In this document: positions 1 to 5,351 of the stretch, piece by piece
How the letters are laid out: each line of letters starts with the position of its first letter
Position numbering within the stretch: the stretch's first letter is position 1
NCBI GenBank assembly: GCA_050697555.1
Contig: JBOHAD010000107.1
Span: 1 to 6,171 of the forward strand
DNA: 6,171 bases
Reading direction: 5' to 3'
Source of the DNA: DASQWP01 sp050697555
GTDB taxonomy: Bacteria; Actinomycetota; Thermoleophilia; Gaiellales; Gaiellaceae
Made by a program: the position numbers and the translations under genes
Notes under the pieces: model-generated
What the model saw: only the letters and a program-made list of their open reading frames with translations
Database searches by the model: none
Told to the model about the DNA's origin: nothing

Positions 1-89
1 AGCCCGACGCCGCCGGGCGCCGGCGCCTCGGCCGCGCGGGCCGCACGCCCGTCTCCGGCCGCTCTCTCCGTCTCGAGCCCGGTGCTCAT
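1..89 (-). CDS. N-terminal fragment of an unidentified protein, truncated by the window edge
   Basis: An open frame starts at the ATG at 89-87 and stays open for 29 codons to the window edge. It begins MSTGLETERAAGDGR and continues as an Ala/Gly/Pro/Arg-rich stretch, which looks like a disordered N-terminal tail, so no family can be named. The ATG overlaps the TGA stop of the upstream lipoprotein gene in an ATGA, the usual sign of translational coupling. A GGAG lies only one base before the ATG, too close to be an ideal ribosome binding site, so coupling would matter. Inference: it is co-transcribed with the lipoprotein and may act with it at the membrane. In such G+C-rich DNA a 29-codon open frame can arise by chance, so the overlap with the stop is the main support. 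Confidence 0.5.
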   Translation of the reverse strand, partial: MSTGLETERAAGDGRAARAAEAPAPGGVG

Positions 90-607
90 TCTCCGACGGC
101 GGCTATGACGTCGAGAACCTCGGCCCGGCCGCGGGGGAGGGCGCTCGGGTCGAGCGCGGCGACGAGCTCGGTCGACTCGGCGCTCAGGAGAGTCTGGTTC
201 TCGCGGCTGAACTCGAGGTCCGCCTCGAGGACCGTGGGGTCGATCCCCGCGCAGAGCCCTGAGACCGCGCGCGTCAGACGCAGCTCGGCCAGGAGCTCCC
301 CGGAGGCGCCTTCCTCGATGAGGCCCGTCGCGGCGTCGAACGTCTCACCGCACTCGAACCTCTTGACGAAGAGGACGTCGACTGGGCCGGCGCCGAGCTG
401 CTCGTCGCTCGGTTGCTCGTCGTCGGAGCCCTCCTGCTCGACGTCGTCCGCGCCGCCGTCCTGGGCTTCGGCCGCCTGGTCGTCTCTCGGCCCGGAGCCG
501 GCGCCGTCCGAGCCGCACCCGCCCGCGAGAGCGACGAGCACGACGGCAAGCGCAAGGAGGACGTAGCTTGCGCCCCGAGCCGCAGGAACACTGTCGGCCT
601 GGCCCAT
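86..607 (-). CDS. Small acidic lipoprotein of unknown function
   Basis: The 173-residue product has a bacterial lipoprotein signal: a short N-terminal part with Arg11, a hydrophobic core at about 14-28, and a lipobox-like LAGGC ending at Cys31, the predicted lipidated residue. Next comes a low-complexity linker at about 32-72 rich in Asp, Glu, Gly, Ser and Gln, then a folded-looking domain at about 76-173 with two cysteines (86 and 119) that could form a disulfide outside the membrane. I do not recognise this domain. I chose the ATG at 607-605 because a GAGGT lies 4 nt before it and a promoter at 646-674 would start transcription near 639. A GTG at 643, giving 185 residues, would lie upstream of that start. 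The stop overlaps the next gene's ATG. Expected location: anchored to the outer face of the cytoplasmic membrane. Gene call is confident; the function is unknown. Confidence 0.8.
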   Translation of the reverse strand: MGQADSVPAARGASYVLLALAVVLVALAGGCGSDGAGSGPRDDQAAEAQDGGADDVEQEGSDDEQPSDEQLGAGPVDVLFVKRFECGETFDAATGLIEEGASGELLAELRLTRAVSGLCAGIDPTVLEADLEFSRENQTLLSAESTELVAALDPSALPRGRAEVLDVIAAVGE

Positions 608-645
608 CGGCACCTCGCTGCCGGTTTGACGGGTTCCCGGCACCG

Positions 646-674
646 ACGGTAGCGCCGGGGCCCGCGGAGGTCAA
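646..674 (-). promoter_or_regulatory. Predicted sigma-70-type promoter for the lipoprotein gene
   Basis: On the minus strand TTGACC (674-669) is followed after exactly 17 bases by TACCGT (651-646). The first is a near-consensus -35 box. The second keeps the important A at position 2 and T at position 6 of a -10 box. Transcription would start near 639, leaving a leader of about 30 nt that contains the GAGGT (616-612) before the ATG at 607. This is the best-formed promoter in the window, and it implies that the lipoprotein gene need not depend on read-through from ZIP. Confidence 0.55.
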
Positions 675-693
675 CAAGCCCGGCGCGCCTCTA

Positions 694-1433
694 CTAGAAC
701 GCGTTGTCGAGGCCGAGCATGAGCGCGAAGCCGCCGAGGAGCGCGAGCGTCGCCACGCGCTCGTTTCCGCGCACCTGGCTCTCGGGCACGAGCTCGTCGA
801 CGACCACGTAGAGCATCGCTCCAGCCGCGAACGCAAGGCCGGCGGGGAGAAGCAGGCTGGTGAGGCCGAAGGCGCCGATCGCGGCGAGTGCAGCGGGCGG
901 CTCCACGGCTCCCGTGGCGGCGGCGACTCCGACGGCCACGCGGCGCGGCGCGCCGGCGTCCAAGAGCGGGGCGGCAGCGGCGAAGCCCTCGGGGATGTTC
1001 TGGAGCCCGATGGCGAGCGCGAGCGGCGCGCCCAGCTCCGGCCCGCCGGCCGCGAACGCGACGCCGACCGCCAGCCCTTCGGGGACGTTGCGCAGCGTCA
1101 GCGCCGAGAGGAGGAGCAGCGCCCGCTCGGGAGAGGCGCGGCCCGGGTGGTCGCGCTCCGAGAAGCGGGCGTGGACGTGTGGGACGACGTGGTCGAGGCC
1201 CGCGAACGCGACGGCGCCGACAAGGAAGCCGGCGAGCACCTCCCAGAGCGCTCCCTCGTCCAGAGCGGGGACGAGGAGGCTGAAGGCGCTCGCGGCGAGC
1301 ATGACGCCGGCGGTGAAGCCGAGCAGCCCGTCGAGCAGGCGGTCGGAGGGCCTCGGGAAGAGGAAGAGCGCAGGCCGCCGAGGCCGGTGCCGGCTCCGGC
1401 GCCGATGATCCATGCGAGATCGACGGGGTCCAC
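694..1433 (-). pseudogene. ZIP-family (GufA-like) metal transporter gene, apparently frameshifted near its 5' end
   Basis: ZIP proteins move Zn2+, Fe2+ or other divalent cations into the cytoplasm across the inner membrane. The frame from the ATG at 1413 gives 239 residues with family hallmarks: helix SDRLLDGLLGFTAGVMLAAS (23-42), a His-containing loop (75-89), paired motifs RNVPEG (108-113) and QNIPEG (138-143), a VEPPAAL segment with Glu171, DELVPES (206-212), and several hydrophobic helices. Its first 13 residues are an Arg-rich string unlike any ZIP start. The missing first helix, WIIGAGAGTGLGGL, is in another frame starting at a GTG at 1433-1431. The frames would join near 1368-1380, so one base (or four) appears to be missing. 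Repaired, the protein would have about 246 residues, normal for the family. The gene ends in tandem TAG codons and diverges from prfA. It may be a real pseudogene or a sequencing error, or a shorter protein from 1413. Family assignment is sure; intactness is not. Confidence 0.8.
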
Positions 1434-1489
1434 GCTGGGCGGGTCCTACCCGAACTCGCCCGCCGGGCGTCCGGTTCCGGGCCCGGGGC

Positions 1490-1495
1490 TATCCT
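1490..1495 (+). promoter_or_regulatory. Possible -10 element of the prfA operon promoter
   Basis: TATCCT lies 10 bases before the prfA ATG, in the 72-bp spacer between the divergent ZIP and prfA genes. It matches a -10 box at positions 1-3 and 6. No convincing -35 box is found 16-18 bases upstream. If used, transcription would begin within a few bases of the ATG, giving an almost leaderless mRNA, in keeping with the lack of a clear ribosome binding site before prfA. A 10-bp perfect palindrome, CCGGGCCCGG (1477-1486), sits just upstream; in DNA this rich in G and C it may be chance. Confidence 0.35.
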
Positions 1496-1505
1496 GAGCA
1501 GCGTC

Positions 1506-2561
1506 ATGGCTGCCACGATCGAAGCCCTGGTCGACGAGCTGGAGCGCTCCTACGGCGATGCGCAGGAGCGTATGAACGACCCTGCCGTGTACTCCGATCA
1601 GAACTCGGCCCGGGACGCCGGCCGCCGCCTCAAGGAGCTCGAAGCCCCCTGGAGGCTCGCCCAGGAGTGGCGGGAGGCTCGCGACGACGCCGAGGCGGCC
1701 CGGTCCGATCCCGACCTCCGCGAGCTCGTTCCCGAGATGGAGCAGCGGCTCGAGCGGCTGGAGGAGGAGCTGAAGCTCGCTCTCGTGGAGCGCGATCCGA
1801 ACGACGCCAAGGACGTCATCGTCGAGATCCGGCAGGGCGTCGGAGGCGACGAGGCAGGCATCTGGGCGGGCGACCTCTTCCGCATGCTCACGCGCTACGC
1901 GGAGCAGCGCGGCTTCAAGTGGGAGACGCTCGGCTCGAGTCCGAACGAGACCGGCGGCTACAAGGAGGTCACCTTCGCGGTCAAGGGCGACGGGGCCTAT
2001 TCGGTCTTCAAGTGGGAGGGCGGCACGCACCGCGTGCAGCGCGTGCCCGAGACGGAGTCGCAGGGGCGCATCCACACGTCGACGGCGACCGTCGCGGTGA
2101 TGCCGGAGGCGGAGGACGTCGAGGTCGAGCTCGAGCAGAACGACCTCAAGATCGACGTCTACCGTTCGACCGGCCCGGGCGGGCAGAGCGTGAACACGAC
2201 CGACTCGGCGGTCCGCATCACGCATCTCCCGACGGGGATCGTCGTCGCCATGCAGGACGAGAAGTCGCAGCTCCAGAACAAGCAGAAGGCGCTGCGCGTG
2301 CTGCGCGCCCGACTGCTCGAGGCGGAGCTTCGGCGTCAGCGCGAGGAGCTCGATGCCGCCCGGCGCTCCCAGATCGGCAGCGGCGAGCGCTCGGAGAAGA
2401 TCCGCACCTACAACTTCCCGGAGAGCCGCGTCACCGACCACCGGATCAAGCTGACGCTGCACCGGCTCGACCGGCTGCTGGACGGAGAGCTCGGCGAGTT
2501 CACGGACGCGCTCACAGCCGAGGAGCGGCGGCGGGCGCTCGAGACGGCCGCGACGGTATGA
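1506..2561 (+). CDS. prfA: Peptide chain release factor 1 (RF1)
   Basis: RF1 recognises UAA and UAG stop codons in the ribosomal A site and triggers release of the finished peptide. The 351-residue product is full length for the family (about 355-360). In order: a helical N-terminal domain (1-100), the conserved run from VEIRQGVGGDEAG (106-118), the codon-recognition region with the PxT motif as PET (181-183) followed by ESQGRIHTS, then GPGGQSVN (223-230) whose Gln227 sits in the peptidyl transferase centre, and a helical C-terminal domain with NFPESRVTDHR (303-313). The PxT tripeptide identifies RF1; RF2 has SPF there. The ATG at 1506 gives the normal N-terminus; no strong ribosome binding site precedes it. 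The end overlaps prmC by ATGA, and the PrmC protein modifies Gln227, so the pairing makes functional sense. Nothing suggests loss of activity. Confidence 0.97.
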   Translation: MAATIEALVDELERSYGDAQERMNDPAVYSDQNSARDAGRRLKELEAPWRLAQEWREARDDAEAARSDPDLRELVPEMEQRLERLEEELKLALVERDPNDAKDVIVEIRQGVGGDEAGIWAGDLFRMLTRYAEQRGFKWETLGSSPNETGGYKEVTFAVKGDGAYSVFKWEGGTHRVQRVPETESQGRIHTSTATVAVMPEAEDVEVELEQNDLKIDVYRSTGPGGQSVNTTDSAVRITHLPTGIVVAMQDEKSQLQNKQKALRVLRARLLEAELRRQREELDAARRSQIGSGERSEKIRTYNFPESRVTDHRIKLTLHRLDRLLDGELGEFTDALTAEERRRALETAATV

Positions 2562-3385
2562 CGGCCCTGGAGGCGGTTCGCGCGGCCGCGCGCGAGCTCG
2601 AGGCCGCCGGCGTGCCTTCGCCGCGCGTGGACGCCGAGCATCTCGTCGCCGACGTTCTGCGGACGAGCCGCACAGGCCTGTACGCGTCCGACCGACCGCT
2701 GGGCGAACGGCATCTTCTTCGTCTCCGGTCCCTCGTCGACCGGAGACGAGCGAGGGAGCCTCTCGCGTACGTTCTGGGCGAGTGGGGCTTCCGGCGGCTC
2801 ACGCTCCGCGTCGACCGCCGCGCGCTCGTCCCGCGGCCGGAGACCGAGGTGGTCGTCGAGCGCTGCCTGGAGCACGTCCGCGAGCTCGCGGAGCCGCGCG
2901 TCCTCGACATCGGCGTCGGCTCGGGGGCAATCGCGCTCGCGCTCGCGGACGAGCACCCCGGTGCGCGGGTCGTCGCGCTCGACGCCTCGCCGGAGGCGCT
3001 CTCGCTCGCGCGCGAGAACCTCGCCCGCGCCGACGTGGACGGCCGCGTCGAGCTGCGGAAGGGCGACCTCCTGGGCGGCGTCTCGGGGCCGTTCGACCTC
3101 GTCGTCTCGAATCCCCCCTACGTCCGGCCGGACGACTACGAGCACCTTCAACCCGAGATCCGTCTCTGGGAGCCGCGCGAGGCCCTCGTCGGCATCGGCG
3201 TGGGGGAGACGATCGCGCACGACGCCTGCGCAGTCCTCCGCCCGGGGGGCCGGCTCGTGCTCGAGTGCGGCGACGGCCAGGCGGCCGCCCTCTCCGCCGA
3301 ACTCCGCGCGCTCGGCTACGAGGACGTCCGCACGACCGCCGATCTTGCCGGCCGCGGCCGCGTCGTCGAGGGCCGCCGTCCCTAG
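2558..3385 (+). CDS. prmC: Release factor glutamine N5-methyltransferase
   Basis: PrmC transfers a methyl group from S-adenosylmethionine to the side-chain amide of the GGQ glutamine in RF1 and RF2, which raises termination efficiency. It acts in the cytoplasm. The 275-residue product has the family layout: an N-terminal helical substrate-binding domain (1-80) with PLAYVLGEWGF (68-78), the linker motif LVPRPETE (90-97), the SAM-binding motif DIGVGSG (117-123), Asp142 at the end of the second strand (VVALDAS), and the catalytic NPPY (185-188), which grips the glutamine. EIRLWEPREAL (200-210) is also typical. The ATG overlaps the prfA stop by 4 nt, so translation is probably coupled; no separate ribosome binding site is obvious. 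The length is normal, with no missing motif. Confidence 0.96.
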   Translation: MTALEAVRAAARELEAAGVPSPRVDAEHLVADVLRTSRTGLYASDRPLGERHLLRLRSLVDRRRAREPLAYVLGEWGFRRLTLRVDRRALVPRPETEVVVERCLEHVRELAEPRVLDIGVGSGAIALALADEHPGARVVALDASPEALSLARENLARADVDGRVELRKGDLLGGVSGPFDLVVSNPPYVRPDDYEHLQPEIRLWEPREALVGIGVGETIAHDACAVLRPGGRLVLECGDGQAAALSAELRALGYEDVRTTADLAGRGRVVEGRRP

Positions 3386-3386
3386 C

Positions 3387-3995
3387 GTGGTCGACGAGGC
3401 CGTCGGGGCCCTGCGGGCGGGGGAGCTCGTCGTGCTCCCGACGGACACGGTCTACGGGCTCTGCGCGGACGGGTACCGGGAGGCGCCGTGCCGGCGGCTG
3501 TGCCGGCTGAAGGGGCGGCCGGAAGGGATGCCGACGGCGCTTCTCGCCGCCGACCTCGACGTGATCCTCGACGCCGTGCCCGAGGCACGCGGGCGTGCGG
3601 CCGTCGCGGCCCGTGCGCTCCTGCCGGGCCCGTACACGCTCGTGCTTCCGAACCCCGCGCGCCGCTTCCGCTGGCTCACGGGGACGACGCCGGAGACGAT
3701 CGGCGTGCGCGTGCCCGACCTCGCGCCCGGCGCACGAGCCGTGGTCGAGCGCGCCGGCGTCGTCGCCGCGACGAGTGCAAACCTGCACGGCGGCTCGGAT
3801 CCAGTCCGCCTCGACGACGTCCCGGAGGCGATCGTCAGCGCCGTCGCCGCGATGCTCGACGGTGGAGACCTGCCCGGTGCGCCCTCGACCGTGATCGACC
3901 TGACCGCGCCTGAGCCGGTCGTCCTCCGCGAAGGGGCCGTGCCGGCCGTCCAGGCGCTGGCCCAGCTCGCCGGGGTTAAGATCAACCGCTCGTGA
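3387..3995 (+). CDS. tsaC: Threonylcarbamoyl-AMP synthase, single YrdC domain (TsaC/Sua5 family)
   Basis: The enzyme makes threonylcarbamoyl-AMP from threonine, bicarbonate and ATP, the first step of t6A37 formation in tRNAs that read ANN codons. The 202-residue product shows the YrdC signatures: PTDTVYGL (18-25), the KxR motif in LKGRPEGMP (41-49), LLPGPYTLVL (78-87), GVRVP (106-110), TSAN (129-132) and PSTVIDL (166-172). It ends after the YrdC domain, so it is the short TsaC type and lacks the extra C-terminal domain of long Sua5/YwlC proteins. The start is the GTG one base after the prmC stop; it gives a normal N-terminus and no ATG lies between the prmC stop and the PTDTVYGL motif. The 3' end overlaps the next gene as GTGA. 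The partners TsaB, TsaD and TsaE are not in the window. The symbol follows the short form; some annotators would write sua5 or ywlC. Confidence 0.93.
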   Translation: MVDEAVGALRAGELVVLPTDTVYGLCADGYREAPCRRLCRLKGRPEGMPTALLAADLDVILDAVPEARGRAAVAARALLPGPYTLVLPNPARRFRWLTGTTPETIGVRVPDLAPGARAVVERAGVVAATSANLHGGSDPVRLDDVPEAIVSAVAAMLDGGDLPGAPSTVIDLTAPEPVVLREGAVPAVQALAQLAGVKINRS

Positions 3996-5014
3996 GCGCT
4001 TCCGCCCAGTCCCGAAGGCCGAAGGCCCTGGTCACCGGCGGGGCCGGATTCATCGGCTCGCACCTCTGCGAGGCGCTGCTCACCGACGGCTGGGAGGTCT
4101 TCGCGCTCGACGACCTCTCGACGTCCTCCGTCGCTAACGTCGCGCACCTGAAGGAGCGCTGGGACTTCCATCTGGTCGTCGACTCGGTGCTCTCCCCCTC
4201 GGTCGTGAACGAGCTCGTCCACAAGTGCGACGTCGTCTACCACCTGGCCGCCGCGGTCGGCGTGCGCCTGATCGTCGAGGAGCCCGTCCGCACGCTTGTC
4301 ACCAACGTGCAGGGAACCGAGATCGTCCTCGATCACTGCCACCGGTTCGAGAAGCGCGTTCTCATCGCCTCGACCTCGGAGATCTACGGGGACCACCGCG
4401 AGGAGGTGCCCCTCGCCGAGGACGCGCGGCGGATCTACGGGCCGACCACGGCCCGCAGGTGGGCCTACGCCGACTCGAAGGCGATGGACGAGCTGCTCGC
4501 GCTCGCCTACCACCAGGAACGAGGGCTCGACGTCATGATCGCTCGTCTCTTCAACACCGTCGGCCCGCGCCAGAGCGGCCAGTACGGCATGGTCGTTCCC
4601 CGCTTCGTCGAGCGCGCGCTCGCCGGGCGCCCCCTCGAGGTCCACGGGGACGGGACGCAGACGCGCTGCTTCTGCCACGTCTCCGACACGGTGCTGGCGT
4701 TGAAGGGCCTGATGGACGAGCGCTCGATCTCGGGTGAGATCTTCAACGTCGGCTCGCCGAGCAGGATCCGCATCCTCGACCTCGCACGCCGCGTGATCGA
4801 GATGACCCGCTCCGGGTCCGAGCTCGCCTTCGTCCCCTACGACGAGGTCTACGGGCAGGGCATCGAGGACATGACCCACCGCATCCCCTCGACGGAGAAG
4901 ATCCGCGAGGCGATCGGCTGGCAGGCGACGTTCGACCTCGACGTCATCCTCGCCGACGTGATCAAGCACACGCGCACGGCCCCCGTCGGCGAGCCGATCG
5001 AGGCGTCGACCTAG
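3992..5014 (+). CDS. Extended-SDR NAD-dependent nucleotide-sugar epimerase/dehydratase
   Basis: The 340-residue product is a full-length extended short-chain dehydrogenase/reductase acting on an NDP-sugar. Visible are the NAD-binding GGAGFIG (16-22), Asp40 and Asp41 at the end of the second strand, YHLAAAVG (83-90), the serine-rich catalytic strand STSEIYGDH (127-135), the YADSK catalytic Tyr159 and Lys163, RLFNTVGPRQSGQYGMVVPR (185-204) and the C-terminal EDMTHRIPSTEKIREAIGW (292-310). The RLFNTVGPR segment and the C-terminal pattern resemble the UDP-glucuronate decarboxylase and dTDP-glucose dehydratase side of the family more than classical GalE, but the substrate cannot be read from sequence. 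The GTG start overlaps the tsaC stop (GTGA), implying the same operon. A likely role is making sugar precursors for cell-surface glycans. The stop shares a CTAG with the convergent gene. The family is certain; the reaction is not. Confidence 0.92.
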   Translation: MSASAQSRRPKALVTGGAGFIGSHLCEALLTDGWEVFALDDLSTSSVANVAHLKERWDFHLVVDSVLSPSVVNELVHKCDVVYHLAAAVGVRLIVEEPVRTLVTNVQGTEIVLDHCHRFEKRVLIASTSEIYGDHREEVPLAEDARRIYGPTTARRWAYADSKAMDELLALAYHQERGLDVMIARLFNTVGPRQSGQYGMVVPRFVERALAGRPLEVHGDGTQTRCFCHVSDTVLALKGLMDERSISGEIFNVGSPSRIRILDLARRVIEMTRSGSELAFVPYDEVYGQGIEDMTHRIPSTEKIREAIGWQATFDLDVILADVIKHTRTAPVGEPIEAST

Positions 5015-5280
5015 CCCGTCTCGCGAGCCGGCTCGACGGCGTCCTCGACCGCCCGGACGGCGAGTGAGTAGACGACGACGGTCGTCACGACGGTCGCGGC
5101 CCATTGGAGGACGGGACGCGACGCGAGCGGGAGCATGAGCGCAAAGCCGACGGCGAAGGCCGGCAGGACGAGCGCCGTCGTCGCGAGCGCGCCCGTGCGG
5201 CCGAGGCCCCAGGCGCGGCGGAAATCCAGGTACTCGCGCGCGAGCGGGACGAGCACGACGGCCCCGATCGCCAGCAGCAT
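5011..5280 (-). CDS. Small three-helix membrane protein of unknown function
   Basis: The 89-residue product has hydrophobic stretches at about 1-14, 30-53 and 57-75, a basic, aromatic loop between the first two (REYLDFRRAWGLGR, 15-28), and an acidic tail. I do not recognise a family. I prefer the ATG at 5280-5278 because a GGGGTGA lies 8 nt upstream; GTG codons at 5286 and 5292 and a TTG at 5310 are in-frame alternatives that add up to 10 residues. It occupies the strand opposite to its neighbours: its TAG stop overlaps the epimerase stop, and its 5' end faces glyA across a short spacer. The hydrophobic pattern and the absence of any other gene in the interval argue that it is real rather than a shadow. 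Expected in the cytoplasmic membrane. Confidence 0.65.
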   Translation of the reverse strand: MLLAIGAVVLVPLAREYLDFRRAWGLGRTGALATTALVLPAFAVGFALMLPLASRPVLQWAATVVTTVVVYSLAVRAVEDAVEPARETG

Positions 5281-5298
5281 CCCCACGCTCACCCCAGC

Positions 5299-5327
5299 AC
5301 GATCCCACAACGGAGGACGGGTCTCAA
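5299..5327 (-). promoter_or_regulatory. Weak candidate promoter for the small membrane protein gene
   Basis: On the minus strand TTGAGA (5327-5322) is followed after 17 bases by GATCGT (5304-5299). The -35 box is close to consensus. The -10 box matches only 3 of 6 positions, although these include A2 and T6. Transcription would start near 5292, very close to the preferred ATG at 5280 and inside the possible ribosome binding site, which weakens the case. Confidence 0.25.
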
Positions 5328-5337
5328 GAGTTACGAG

Positions 5338-5343
5338 TAAGGT
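5338..5343 (+). promoter_or_regulatory. TAAGGT before glyA: ribosome binding site or -10 element
   Basis: TAAGGT lies 8 bases before the glyA ATG. Its AAGG (5339-5342) is spaced 9 nt from the ATG, which suits a modest Shine-Dalgarno sequence. The hexamer also keeps the T1, A2 and T6 of a -10 box, but there is no matching -35 box 16-18 bases upstream. The ribosome binding site reading is simpler and supports the chosen start. Confidence 0.4.
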
Positions 5344-5351
5344 CCAGCCCG

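Larger units (their letters stand above)
1506..5014 (+). other. Probable four-gene operon: prfA, prmC, tsaC, sugar-nucleotide epimerase
   Basis: The junctions are a 4-nt ATGA overlap (2558-2561), a 1-nt gap (3386) and a 4-nt GTGA overlap (3992-3995). No terminator-like hairpin or good promoter lies between the genes. This implies one transcript with coupled translation, probably started from the 72-bp spacer before prfA. No terminator is seen after the last gene either. Co-transcription is inferred from spacing. Confidence 0.75.

Noticed and set aside
682..689. GGCGCGCC palindrome after the ZIP stop as a terminator
   Set aside because: It has no loop and no following T run. Such palindromes are expected by chance in this composition.
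568..1497. A 309-codon plus-strand frame across the ZIP gene
   Set aside because: The product is an Arg/Glu/Gly-rich string without domains, whereas the minus strand encodes ZIP helices and motifs.
1446..2462. A 338-codon open frame on the minus strand opposite prfA
   Set aside because: It is antisense to a fully recognisable RF1 and has no motif of its own; a codon-bias shadow.
3977..3982. TAAGAT as an internal promoter for the epimerase gene
   Set aside because: It lies in the last codons of tsaC, no -35 box sits at 16-18 bases, and the GTGA overlap already explains expression by coupling.
3992..5014. Naming the SDR gene galE
   Set aside because: The RLFNTVGPR and EDM-type C-terminal patterns do not point to classical UDP-galactose 4-epimerase, and the substrate is not readable from the sequence.
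3452..5308. A 618-codon open frame on the minus strand opposite tsaC and the epimerase
   Set aside because: It is a mirror of the G+C-rich third-position bias of the plus-strand genes. Its translation is low-complexity Arg/Asp/Val-rich sequence with no family motifs, while the plus strand encodes clear enzymes.
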